A stretch of 64,000 nt of DNA, from assembly GCA_910584835.1 (NCBI GenBank), contig CAJUEG010000002.1, positions 36,317-100,316 on the forward strand. Direction: 5' to 3'. Under the pieces are notes generated by a model. The model saw only the letters and a program-made list of their open reading frames with translations. It had not been told where the DNA came from and ran no database searches. Of the stretch, positions 9,787 through 16,696 are shown piece by piece. How positions within the stretch are numbered: position 1 is the first letter of the stretch; the number at the start of each line of letters is the position of its first letter. This DNA comes from an uncultured Oscillospiraceae bacterium. Lineage in GTDB: Bacteria; Bacillota; Clostridia; Oscillospirales; Oscillospiraceae. Position numbers and translations under genes: made by a program.

Positions 9787-10484
9787 TAATTCTCCTCCTG
9801 GTCCAGCTCCCGGCGGTAGCGGGCCATGGACTGGGCGAACAGCTCGCCGTTGGAGGGCGGCGTATATGTAATGGCGTTGGCCCCGGCGTGGATGGTCTCC
9901 AAAATGGTCTCGTCGGTGGGCCCGCCGGTGGCGATGATGGGCACGTCGGGGAACCGCTCCCGGATGGAGCGGACAATGGCCGGGGTCTTGCCCGCCCCGG
10001 ACACGTTGAGGATATCCGCCCCGGCCGCAATCCGGGCGCGCACATCCGTCTTGTCCGACACTACGGTGACCACCACCGGGATGTCCAGCACGCGCTTGAG
10101 CGCGCGCACCACCCTGTTGTCGGTGGGGGCGTTGACCACCACGCCGAAGGCCCCCTCGTGCTCCGCGTCGTTGGCCAGGTTGATTACCCGCGCCCCCCGG
10201 GTGACCCCGCCCCCCACCCCGGTGAATACCGGCATGTCCGCCGCCTGCATCACCGCCCGGTGGATGGCGGGCTGGGGGGTGAAGGGGTAGACGGCGATGA
10301 TGGCGTCGGCGTTGATGTTGCGGATGATGGCCACATCGGTGGTAAAGGCCAGCGATTTGATGCGCCGTCCGAACACCCGGATGCCCGAGCACTCGGAGAT
10401 GCAGGTTGGGATCATAATCATGTGGCTTCGCAGCGTTCCCTCATAGGCGGGCACCGCCTTGCGCGGGCGCAGTTCCTGGGGCAT
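9786..10484 (-). CDS. TIM-barrel protein of unknown reaction (annotated 'hydrolase' in relatives)
   Basis: 232 aa. The sequence runs as alternating beta strands and helices ending in glycine-rich phosphate-binding turns (TGVGGGVTRG, NVSGAGKTP, IATGGPTDE), the pattern of ribulose-phosphate-binding/thiazole-synthase-like barrels. The start at MPQELRPRK was chosen for AAAGGAG 5 nt upstream; the longer upstream ORF has no ribosome site. It follows the glycoside-hydrolase-like gene by 35 bp and may be cotranscribed. I do not recognise a defined reaction. Confidence 0.7.
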   Translation of the reverse strand: MPQELRPRKAVPAYEGTLRSHMIMIPTCISECSGIRVFGRRIKSLAFTTDVAIIRNINADAIIAVYPFTPQPAIHRAVMQAADMPVFTGVGGGVTRGARVINLANDAEHEGAFGVVVNAPTDNRVVRALKRVLDIPVVVTVVSDKTDVRARIAAGADILNVSGAGKTPAIVRSIRERFPDVPIIATGGPTDETILETIHAGANAITYTPPSNGELFAQSMARYRRELDQEEN

Positions 10485-10519
10485 GGGCACTCCTTTCTTC
10501 ACTCCATCCATTGAATTTC

Positions 10520-11602
10520 CTACTTGTACCAGCTGCCGGATACGGCGTTCTTCACCACCACCCGGGCGGCGGTGTTGTCCAGCCCCGCGCCCTCCAGGAT
10601 GGCGGCGTAGTCGCTCCCCTTCACCGGGGCGGGCAGCCACACCCGGGCGGCGTACTGAGCCAGGCTGGCGGTGGTGACCCCGCTGAAGGCGTTGTCCCCC
10701 CGCAGGGCGTCCTCCGTGGTCTGGACGGACAGGGCCGCGCCCTTCTCCTTCAGCTCCTCCGACAGCCGCGCCCAGAAGGCGGCCACGGGGACGGTGCGGT
10801 CCTCCGGGCGGTTGTCATTCACGGCCAGCACGTTTACCTCGCCGGAATCGGGGTAGCCCGCGCTGTCCAGCAGAATCTCGTCAAATCCCATCTCCGCCAG
10901 CTCCAGGCACAGCTGGGACAGGTAGTCCGCCGCCTCCCGGCTGGCGGGGCTGGACCAGCCAACCCCCTGCGCGTCGTGCCAGAGGTTTCCCCCCCGGGTC
11001 ATGAGCGACCCCACCCAGCCGCTGGACATCAGCGGGTCCCGGAAGCACTGGACGCGGGCCACCAGATACAGATCCGTGTTTGCGGCCAGCTCGCGCACCG
11101 CCTGAGCGGTCAGGTCGTCGGCGGCGTTGGCCCACAGCGCGGCGGCCAGCTCCGCCTGGGACTGCCATGCCAGCCGCCCTTTTACTCCCTTCATCTCCAC
11201 CACCAGGGCGTTCCCCCCGGCGGCGGCCACCGCCTGGGCGGCGGAGCCGTCCCGCAGCTGAGCCGTGGTCACCGTCACCGCGGCGATGGGCTCATAGACG
11301 GGCTCCGGGGTGGGCGTGGGGGTGGGCTCCGCCGACGGGCTGGGCTCCACCACCTCCACCGCCACGCTGGGCAGCTCAGGCGGCTGGGTGGGCGGGGGCG
11401 GAGGGGCCTCGCTCTCCTGCGCCCAGGGCCAGTGGATCACCATGCCGTTGGGGGTGTACTCAATATCCACCAGCAGATAGAACGCCGTCCCCGCCGCCAG
11501 CAGCACCGCCAGCAGCGCAATGATGAACAGCAGTACCGCCCGGCCCCGGCCTCCGCCCCGGCCTCGGTATTCCTGATATCCGTACTGGTTTTTCCGTCCC
11601 AT
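10520..11602 (-). CDS. membrane-anchored glycoside-hydrolase-like protein (DUF4015 type)
   Basis: 360 aa. An arginine/glycine-rich cytoplasmic head (residues 1-20) is followed by one transmembrane segment (about 21-43) and a proline/threonine-rich linker (about 60-105). The extracytoplasmic domain resembles the DUF4015/'putative glycoside hydrolase' family (GFDEILLDSAGYPDSGEV block). The start MGRKNQYGY has AGGAGG 9 nt upstream; upstream in-frame codons lie in the leader. It is probably a cell-wall or exopolysaccharide-acting enzyme, inferred from family and topology only. Confidence 0.75.
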   Translation of the reverse strand: MGRKNQYGYQEYRGRGGGRGRAVLLFIIALLAVLLAAGTAFYLLVDIEYTPNGMVIHWPWAQESEAPPPPPTQPPELPSVAVEVVEPSPSAEPTPTPTPEPVYEPIAAVTVTTAQLRDGSAAQAVAAAGGNALVVEMKGVKGRLAWQSQAELAAALWANAADDLTAQAVRELAANTDLYLVARVQCFRDPLMSSGWVGSLMTRGGNLWHDAQGVGWSSPASREAADYLSQLCLELAEMGFDEILLDSAGYPDSGEVNVLAVNDNRPEDRTVPVAAFWARLSEELKEKGAALSVQTTEDALRGDNAFSGVTTASLAQYAARVWLPAPVKGSDYAAILEGAGLDNTAARVVVKNAVSGSWYK

Positions 11603-11724
11603 ATCAAGGTTCCCTCCTGGCCGCGGCCCGGGCCGCGCTGGTTTTTCCCGTTGGCCTGCCTCCATCCCGCCGCCCGGCGGGGACAAGATGGGGCTTGATA
11701 AAAAAATGACATAACTGTGATGGT

Positions 11725-11754
11725 ATTATAACACAAAGCCCCTGGGAAATCCAA
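11725..11754 (-). promoter_or_regulatory. promoter of the glycoside-hydrolase-like gene
   Basis: Minus-strand TTGGAT, 18-bp spacer, TATAAT; start near 11718, about 115 nt before the ATG. Confidence 0.5.
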
Positions 11755-11798
11755 CAGCAAAATGCTGGTTTTTGTAAAATAGCCGGGAAAAAATCGGG

Positions 11799-11831
11799 CA
11801 AAAAGAGACCGTCCGGCCACGCCGGACGGTC
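11799..11831 (-). terminator. terminator after bofA
   Basis: GACCGTCCGGC/GCCGGACGGTC perfect 11-bp stem and then TCTTTTTG on the minus strand, directly after the bofA stop. Confidence 0.9.
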
Positions 11832-11832
11832 C

Positions 11833-12087
11833 TCATCTCCCAACCCACTGGGCCATGAGCAGCAAAGCGAAGCCTGGCAGCCCCAGGGCGCCCAGCACCA
11901 GGCCGTTGAGCAGGTTCACCCCCAGCTCCACCCCCAGCAGCGTCCCTATGCCCCGGAAGAGCCAGAGGAACACCAGCCCCAGCCCTGACCGGACTCCGAA
12001 GCGGCCCAGGGCGGCCAGAGGGCGGCGGCACAGCGCCAGCGCCAGCACCGCCGCCACCGCCGCCGCCCACCAGCCCCAGCCGCTCAA
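11833..12087 (-). CDS. bofA: pro-sigma-K processing inhibitor BofA family protein
   Basis: 84 aa, too short and non-ATG for a simple ORF scan. It has two or three hydrophobic segments and the family motif LGVNLLNGLVLGALGLPGF near the C-terminus. In Bacillus, BofA keeps the SpoIVFB protease inactive until mother-cell signalling during sporulation. The start is a TTG whose last bases overlap the TGA of the DUF2508 gene, with GGAGGGG 5 nt upstream, implying translational coupling. The yaaL-bofA adjacency matches B. subtilis and supports the call and a spore-forming host. Confidence 0.8.
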   Translation of the reverse strand: MSGWGWWAAAVAAVLALALCRRPLAALGRFGVRSGLGLVFLWLFRGIGTLLGVELGVNLLNGLVLGALGLPGFALLLMAQWVGR

Positions 12088-12329
12088 GCCGTCCCCTCCC
12101 GGGCGGCCTCCAGCGCCTTCACCTGGCGCACGTAGTAGGAATAGCGGCTTTGCAGGGCGTTGATCTCGTAGACGCAGGCGTCCACCAGGTCGGGGTCGCT
12201 GTAGATGTTGAACTGGGCGTAGGCGTAGTTGAGCTGGTCCCGGGTCTGCTTCATGCCCTCCATGAGCTGACGGCGCTCCTCCTCCCGCTCCGCCGCCCGC
12301 TTGCGGCTGGACCGAACCGCTTCTGCCAT
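12084..12329 (-). CDS. yaaL: DUF2508 (YaaL-family) protein
   Basis: 81 aa, charged and helical, with the family core YSDPDLVDACVYEINALQSR. Function is unknown. The start MAEAVRSSRK has GGAAGGTG 6 nt upstream; an in-frame ATG 15 codons earlier lacks one. It overlaps the TTG start of bofA. The upstream segment GAATATTT-N12-CATAGAGT loosely resembles a sporulation sigma-E promoter; this is tentative. Confidence 0.8.
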   Translation of the reverse strand: MAEAVRSSRKRAAEREEERRQLMEGMKQTRDQLNYAYAQFNIYSDPDLVDACVYEINALQSRYSYYVRQVKALEAAREGTA

Positions 12330-12432
12330 AGGGTTCACCTTCCCTTCGCATTGATGTGTCGTGATCTTCCTCACGAAACTCTATGCCAAGTTTGGGCAAA
12401 TATTCCAGGTTTTATACCTGCCTCCGGCGGCT

Positions 12433-13083
12433 TCACCGCGCCCGCGCAAGCGTCAGGCCCACCACGGATTCCGCGCCCGCCCGGCGCAGCACGGCGGCGC
12501 ACTCCGCCAGGGTGGCGCCGCTGGTGGCCACGTCGTCAATGAGCACCACCCGTTTCCCCGTCAGCTCCAGCCCCGGCGCGGCGCCGTAGGCCCCCCGGAC
12601 GTTGGCCCTTCTGACCCCGTCCTCCCCCGCCTGGGACTGGACGGCGGTGACGCGGACTTTTTCCAGGGTGTCCTCCACCGGCAAGCCCGTCAGCTCCCCC
12701 ACCCGGCGGGCCAGCAGCTCCGCCTGGTCGTACCCCCGCTTCTTCTTCCGCTTTGGGTGGAGGGGCGCCCAGGTGATCAAGTCCAGCCGCCCCGTCCAGC
12801 GGTCTTGCAGGCACTGGGCCATGAGTTCGCCTAAGAGCCGGGCGTGGCTCCGTCCGCCGCCGAATTTGTAGCGGTGCACCCCGTCCCGCACGCCGTCCCG
12901 GTACCACAGGGGCGACAGGCAGGCGTCGCACTCCTCCACGGCTTTGCCCTCCCCCGGCTCGGTCCAGGGCAGGTCCTCCTGACAGGAGGCGCACCAGCCC
13001 TCCTCGCCCCGCTCCAAAACCCGACCGCAGAAGGGGCATTTGGGCGGATAAAGAAGGTTCAGAAAAAAGAGCAGCGGCCTCAT
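12433..13083 (-). CDS. comF: ComF-family phosphoribosyltransferase-like protein
   Basis: 216 aa. N-terminal zinc-ribbon cysteines (CPFCGR, CASC, CDAC) precede a PRT domain with LHPKRKKKRGYDQ and the PRPP-like loop VVLIDDVATSGAT. ComF is needed for DNA uptake during natural competence in Bacillus and Haemophilus, acting in the cytoplasm. Its ATG overlaps the stop of the upstream ribbon-helix-helix gene (ATGA), so the two are translationally coupled, an unusual partner for comF. Confidence 0.9.
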   Translation of the reverse strand: MRPLLFFLNLLYPPKCPFCGRVLERGEEGWCASCQEDLPWTEPGEGKAVEECDACLSPLWYRDGVRDGVHRYKFGGGRSHARLLGELMAQCLQDRWTGRLDLITWAPLHPKRKKKRGYDQAELLARRVGELTGLPVEDTLEKVRVTAVQSQAGEDGVRRANVRGAYGAAPGLELTGKRVVLIDDVATSGATLAECAAVLRRAGAESVVGLTLARAR

Positions 13084-13259
13084 TGCTCTTGCTCCAGCAA
13101 GTCAATGGGGCCGTGCTCCTTTTCAAACTGCCTGACGTATTGGTTGACCAGGTATAAAATCTGTCCGCTCATAGAGCGGCCTTCATAGGCTGCCGCAGAC
13201 TGGAATTTGTCATGAAGCTGCTTGTTCATCCGAATGCTGAGATACGCTTTGTCCTTCAT
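13080..13259 (-). CDS. ribbon-helix-helix DNA-binding protein (first of a pair)
   Basis: 59 aa Arc/MetJ-like protein: a short strand (KAYLSIRMN) and two helices ending in QFEKEHGPIDLLE. The start MKDKAYLS has GAGGAGGGG 8 nt upstream. The C-terminal FEKEHGxID signature is shared with the next gene upstream (13352-13534), so the two are paralogues. A palindrome surrounds its own ribosome site, suggesting autoregulation. It overlaps comF by 4 bp. Confidence 0.75.
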   Translation of the reverse strand: MKDKAYLSIRMNKQLHDKFQSAAAYEGRSMSGQILYLVNQYVRQFEKEHGPIDLLEQEQ

Positions 13260-13260
13260 C

Positions 13261-13290
13261 GGTCTACCCCTCCTCTGTGGTAGACCTACC
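13261..13290 (-). promoter_or_regulatory. inverted repeat around the ribosome site of the first RHH gene
   Basis: GGTCTACC (13261-13268) and GGTAGACC (13279-13286) are perfect inverted repeats; the second also joins TACC to form GGTAGACCTACC. The ribosome site is in the 10-nt loop. It could be an operator for the RHH protein or an RNA hairpin. TTGACT at 13313-13318 may be the -35 box. Confidence 0.55.
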
Positions 13291-13351
13291 ATACCCTATC
13301 CAAGTAATTTTTAGTCAATATCTAGTTAAATTTATGTCACAAAATTTTTGA

Positions 13352-13534
13352 CTATTCGTCGTGTTCTTCAATCGTGTCAATACGTCCGTGCTCTTTCTCA
13401 AACCTGCGTACGCAGTCCTGCATGAGGTGAACCATCTGCCAGGTCAGGGAACGGCCCTCGTACTCGGCGATGTAGCTCATTTTTTGTTTGAGCTCGTTGT
13501 CGATGCGGAAACCGATATGCTTTTCCCGTCTCAT
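13352..13534 (-). CDS. ribbon-helix-helix DNA-binding protein (second of a pair)
   Basis: 60 aa, with RREKHIGFRIDNELKQK as the strand and first helix and RRFEKEHGRIDTIEE at the end, closely parallel to the downstream 59-aa protein. The start at 13534 is preferred because AAAGGA lies 10 nt upstream; an ATG three codons earlier is too close to it. A 17-bp palindrome lies about 50 bp upstream. It probably represses its own or a neighbouring promoter. Confidence 0.7.
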   Translation of the reverse strand: MRREKHIGFRIDNELKQKMSYIAEYEGRSLTWQMVHLMQDCVRRFEKEHGRIDTIEEHDE

Positions 13535-13583
13535 TCCTGTCATGTCCTTTCCCGCAGATGCTTTGATTCTATGATAACGGATA

Positions 13584-13600
13584 AAACTGATTATCAGTTT
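13584..13600. promoter_or_regulatory. palindromic operator candidate upstream of the second RHH gene
   Basis: AAACTGAT-T-ATCAGTTT, a perfect 8-bp inverted repeat with a 1-bp centre, of a size fitting an RHH dimer. Confidence 0.5.
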
Positions 13601-13639
13601 GGTTTGAACTTGCCATAAGTTCATATTTTCCGTTCCCGC

Positions 13640-14021
13640 GGTCTGGCGCTCCCCGGTCCTTTTTTCGTTTCGTCAAAAAAAGCTGTACTTTTTCATCCGT
13701 GTGTGGTATACTCCTTCAAACAGGTTCCGCTCCCCCGGGGGCGTCGAGCCTCTTTCATATGGCGTAAAGCGCCTGACGGGGCGCTTTTTGATAGGCAGGA
13801 CACAGGACGGCATCGGCTGGGGGACAGCCCCGCCCCACCGGCGAGACAGGGCCGGGCGGACGGACGGCTGGTCCGCGCAGCGTGCGCGGGGGAAGGACGC
13901 CGCGTATTTTGTCGTGTCCGGCGTTCTCTGCCGTCTACATAGGAACAGCAGGCAGGGCCGTCCAGGGTCCGGCCCGGTTTCTTTGCGCATTCAATTATTT
14001 CAACAGAAAAAAGGAGTTATT
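13640..14021 (+). promoter_or_regulatory. long GC-rich leader region of RNase J
   Basis: No gene is seen in about 380 bp. An extended -10 (TGG-TATACT, 13707-13712) is followed by a terminator-like hairpin, AGCGCC/GGCGCT then five T (about 13766-13790). Further GC stems follow (GGCTG..CAGCC near 13818) before the RNase J ribosome site AAAAGGAG. If transcription starts near 13719 the leader is about 300 nt with an early attenuator. Confidence 0.4.
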
Positions 14022-15680
14022 ATGGCAGAAAAACTGAAAATCATTTCCCTTGGCGGTCTCAACGAGATCGGCAAGAACCTCACTGTCTATGAGTATGGAA
14101 ACGACATCATCCTGGTGGACGTGGGCATGGGCTTCCCGGACAACGACATGTACGGCATCGACGTGGTCATCCCGGATTTCACCTACCTGATCCAGAACCG
14201 GGACCGCATCCGGGCCATCTTCATCACCCACGGCCATGAGGACCACATCGGGGCCATCCCCTACCTCATGCGGGACGTGAACGCCCCCATCTACGCCACC
14301 AGGATGTCGGCGGGCCTCATTAAGCTGAAGCTGGACGAGCACCGCCTGTCCGACAAGGTGAAGCTCATCACCTGCGAGGCGGGGGAGACCGTCAAGGCGG
14401 GCAAATTCAGCGTGGAGTTTATCCACATCAACCACTCCATCGCCGACGCGGTGGCCTTCGCCATCCGCACCCCCATCGGGGTGTGCCTCCACACCGGCGA
14501 CTTCAAGATCGACCCCACCCCCATCCAGGGAGGCATGGCCGACCTGACGCGGCTGGGCGAGCTGGGCAACGAGGGGGTGCTGGCGCTGCTGTGCGACTCC
14601 ACCAACGTGGAGCGCCCCGGCTTCAGCAAGAGTGAGCGCAGCGTGGGGGCGTCCTTCGACGCGCTGTTCCGCGGCTGTGAGCAGCGCATCATCGTCACCA
14701 CCTTCGCCTCCAACATCGACCGCATCCAGCAGATCATCAACGTGGCGGCCAAGTATGGGCGCAAGGTGGCGGTCACCGGCCGGAGCATGGAAAACGCCAT
14801 GCGGGTGTCCACCGAGCTGGGCTATATGCACATACCCGCCGGCACGGTGGTGGATGTGGCCCACATCAAAACCCTCCCCCCCTCCAAGGTGTGCATTATC
14901 ACCACCGGCAGCCAGGGAGAGACCATGTCCGCCCTCACCCGGATGGCCTTCAACACCCACCGGCAGGTGGACATTCAGCCGGGGGACCGGGTCATCATCT
15001 CCGCCTCCGCCATCCCCGGAAATGAGGATTCCATCGGCAACGTCATCAACGAGCTCTACCGCCGGGAGGCCGAGGTGGTCAATGAGCGGGAGCTGCCCCT
15101 CCACGTGTCCGGCCACGCCTGCCAGGAGGAGCTGAAAATCATGCATGCCCTGGTGCGGCCCAAGTTTTTCATCCCCCTCCACGGGGAGCAGCGCCATCTC
15201 AAGACCCATGCCCGCCTGGCCCGGGAGATGGGCATGGACCCCAGAGATATCGTCATCAGCGACGTGGGGCGGGTGATCGAGCTCACCCCGGGCAGCATTA
15301 AGCTCAACGGCACGGTGCCGGCGGGCAAGGTGTTTGTGGACGGCTACGGCGTGGGCGACGTGGGGGCGGTGGTCCTCCGGGACCGCCAGCACCTGGCCCA
15401 GGACGGCATGGTGGTCGTGGTGGTGTCCATGTCCGGGGAGGACGGCACGGTGATCTCCGGGCCGGACATCATCACCCGGGGCTTCGTGTACGTCAAGGAG
15501 TCGGAGGAGCTGATGGATGAGCTGCGCCAGGTGGCGGTGGACGCGCTGGACGCCTGTGAGCAGCGCCGGGTGCGGGATTGGTCGTCCATCAAGTCGGAGA
15601 TGAAGGGCGCGCTGTCCGGATATCTATACAAAAAGACGAAACGGAATCCGATGATACTCCCTGTTATCATGGAAGTATAA
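14022..15680 (+). CDS. rnj: ribonuclease J
   Basis: 552 aa, the family's usual length. It has the beta-lactamase/beta-CASP metal site HGHEDH at residues 70-75, GDFKID, and the SGHA and PLHGE motifs of the beta-CASP part. RNase J is a 5'-3' exo- and endoribonuclease in mRNA decay and rRNA maturation. The start at MAEKLKIIS follows AAAAGGAG; the upstream in-frame extension is leader. The second main decay enzyme, RNase Y, is also in the window (49536-51095). Confidence 0.96.
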   Translation: MAEKLKIISLGGLNEIGKNLTVYEYGNDIILVDVGMGFPDNDMYGIDVVIPDFTYLIQNRDRIRAIFITHGHEDHIGAIPYLMRDVNAPIYATRMSAGLIKLKLDEHRLSDKVKLITCEAGETVKAGKFSVEFIHINHSIADAVAFAIRTPIGVCLHTGDFKIDPTPIQGGMADLTRLGELGNEGVLALLCDSTNVERPGFSKSERSVGASFDALFRGCEQRIIVTTFASNIDRIQQIINVAAKYGRKVAVTGRSMENAMRVSTELGYMHIPAGTVVDVAHIKTLPPSKVCIITTGSQGETMSALTRMAFNTHRQVDIQPGDRVIISASAIPGNEDSIGNVINELYRREAEVVNERELPLHVSGHACQEELKIMHALVRPKFFIPLHGEQRHLKTHARLAREMGMDPRDIVISDVGRVIELTPGSIKLNGTVPAGKVFVDGYGVGDVGAVVLRDRQHLAQDGMVVVVVSMSGEDGTVISGPDIITRGFVYVKESEELMDELRQVAVDALDACEQRRVRDWSSIKSEMKGALSGYLYKKTKRNPMILPVIMEV

Positions 15681-15684
15681 GAAT

Positions 15685-15718
15685 GGGAAGTTCCCCGGCT
15701 TGCGCCGGGGAACTTCCC
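15685..15718 (+). terminator. first hairpin after RNase J
   Basis: Perfect 15-bp stem (15685-15699 with 15704-15718, loop TTGC), 5 bp after the stop, with only a short T-rich tail. Confidence 0.7.
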
Positions 15719-15753
15719 GTTTCCACGGATGCCGCCTTTTATGATGGAAGCGT

Positions 15754-15788
15754 AAAAATTTCCCGCCCGGATGGGCGGGAAATTTTTT
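15754..15788. terminator. second hairpin after RNase J, bidirectional
   Basis: Perfect 15-bp stem with A- and T-tracts (AAAAATTTCCCGCCC/GGGCGGGAAATTTTT). On the minus strand it would also end transcripts from the subunit D fragment promoter. Confidence 0.9.
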
Positions 15789-15803
15789 GTGCTGCGGTTG
15801 GAA

Positions 15804-15914
15804 TCACACCTGCTGTCCCGCGTTCCCACCAAATGCCTGGATGGCTTTGGCGTCCGCCGCCCGGCGCTGTTCCAGCGCCTGCTCCAGCAGCATGTCCTTC
15901 ACCTTTATGGGGTC
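15804..15914 (-). pseudogene. displaced 3' fragment of a V-ATPase subunit D gene
   Basis: The minus strand encodes (I)KVKDMLLEQALEQRRA and continues to a stop after about 36 codons. It aligns with the end of the intact subunit D gene (18081-18794), KVKDMLLAEALEERRA. Seventeen bases are identical in both places (15889-15905 and 18172-18188, the complement of the KVKDML codons). The rest is diverged, as expected if one 3' end came in with an inserted element. A promoter and an ATG with a ribosome-like site precede it, so a 29-codon peptide could be made. Confidence 0.6.
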
Positions 15915-15961
15915 ACACTATTAGATAGTGCTAACATACCACATTTAGTCCCATCTGTCAA
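15915..15961 (-). promoter_or_regulatory. promoter and palindrome ahead of the subunit D fragment
   Basis: Minus strand: perfect TTGACA (15956-15961), 17-bp spacer, TATGTT (15933-15938), and then a CACTAT/ATAGTG palindrome (15916-15930). Confidence 0.5.
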
Positions 15962-16153
15962 CGTTTTCCGGCCCTCGTTTTCCCAAGCAGTCCCAGCATT
16001 TCACACCTAATCCCAGCCTGGAAGCGGTAAAGATACGGTAGCCTAAAACAGGCCCTTTCCCCCTCGGCCCATAAGTTTTCCCTACATTCAAAGCCCCTCT
16101 ATTTCCACTCCAGAAGCGGCAAAAACCCGGTAAACTCCTGTCGAATCCAAGGC

Positions 16154-16182
16154 TTTACAATCCCCCCGATGTATGGTATCCT
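16154..16182 (+). promoter_or_regulatory. promoter of the small membrane peptide (toxin) gene
   Basis: TTTACA (16154-16159), 17-bp spacer, extended -10 TGG-TATCCT (16177-16182); start near 16189. Confidence 0.5.
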
Positions 16183-16242
16183 AAGGTCGGGCGCTGTTGT
16201 ATATGGCGGTCGGCCACTCCCTTGATGAAAGGGGGTGAAGCG

Positions 16243-16338
16243 ATGGGAGACGGACGTTGGACGAAAGTCCTGCGTTTCTTGGTATGTTTTATCATCACGC
16301 TTTTGCTGATGATCTACATATCCCCAAAAGCACGTTGA
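16243..16338 (+). CDS. 31-aa membrane peptide, putative type I toxin
   Basis: MGDGRWTKVLRF is followed by one hydrophobic segment (LVCFIITLLLMIYI) and SPKAR: a short basic head, a membrane span and a charged tail, as in type I toxins such as TxpA/BsrG. The ribosome site GGGGGTG lies 6 nt upstream and can be masked by pairing with CACTCCC (16215-16237). A consensus antisense promoter faces it just past the 3' end. These mRNA features, not homology, carry the call. Confidence 0.6.
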   Translation: MGDGRWTKVLRFLVCFIITLLLMIYISPKAR

Positions 16339-16365
16339 CCGCCCGGCCACTACCCGGACGGTCAA
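16334..16365. terminator. hairpin shared by toxin mRNA and antisense RNA
   Basis: TTGACCG-C-CCGG and CCGG-A-CGGTCAA pair around a 7-nt loop. It overlaps the toxin stop, so it lies in both overlapping transcripts. Confidence 0.55.
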
Positions 16366-16417
16366 CATAAGTTGACTAACCCCGAGGGCTGACCGTCAAA
16401 TCAACAGCGCCCCTTGT
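16339..16417 (-). ncRNA. putative antisense RNA antitoxin
   Basis: Transcription from the consensus promoter at 16424-16452 would begin near 16417 and run through the complement of the toxin mRNA 3' region, including the hairpin at 16334-16365. The 3' end is not defined. The layout matches BsrG/SR4 and TxpA/RatA, where the antitoxin RNA pairs with the toxin 3' end. Confidence 0.5.
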
Positions 16418-16423
16418 ATTTTC

Positions 16424-16452
16424 ATTATAGCCAATTTCTCTCGTGCTGTCAA
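16424..16452 (-). promoter_or_regulatory. consensus antisense promoter
   Basis: Minus-strand TTGACA (16447-16452), 17-bp spacer, TATAAT (16424-16429): a perfect sigma-A promoter pointing toward the toxin gene with no ORF in front of it. Confidence 0.75.
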
Positions 16453-16521
16453 CTATCGTTTCATAAAGAACCCTGGTAAGCACGTCCCATATATAAGTTG
16501 AAACGTTTATAAAAAATGCAG

Positions 16522-16568
16522 AAAAAGATGGTACTGCCCGGGACTTATCCCAGGCAGTACCATTTTTT
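16522..16568. repeat. terminator hairpin, left copy flanking the ParA cassette
   Basis: A stem ATGGTACTGCC/GGCAGTACCAT with an inner GGGA/TCCC stem and a T6 tail. Nearly the same about 40 bp recur at 17987-18034. It separates the toxin region from the ParA promoter. Confidence 0.85.
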
Positions 16569-16638
16569 GATAGGCACCCATACATTATTTTTCCCAGTCG
16601 ATTTTTTCTTTGATACAATAGCATTGAATAATCTATAC

Positions 16639-16667
16639 TTGTTTTCTTTTAACAACTATGATACAAT
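16639..16667 (+). promoter_or_regulatory. promoter of the ParA-like cassette
   Basis: TTGTTT (16639-16644), 17-bp spacer, TACAAT (16662-16667). A second candidate is TTGATA-N18-TATACT just upstream. The 16570-16690 region is strongly AT-rich. Confidence 0.55.
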
Positions 16668-16696
16668 AACTTAAATATAGTAGCAGGAGGGTAGAC

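Noticed and set aside
13719..13990. tmRNA, 6S RNA, RNase P RNA or SRP RNA in the RNase J leader
   Set aside because: None of the diagnostic conserved sequences of these RNAs was found; only generic GC hairpins are present.
15915..15935. CIRCE (HrcA) element
   Set aside because: TAGTGCTAA resembles one CIRCE half-site, but the partner half TTAGCACTC with 9-bp spacing is missing and no chaperone gene follows.
16376..16624. 82-codon minus-strand ORF between the toxin and ParA genes
   Set aside because: It spans the antisense promoter and the terminator hairpin, has no ribosome site and no family resemblance.
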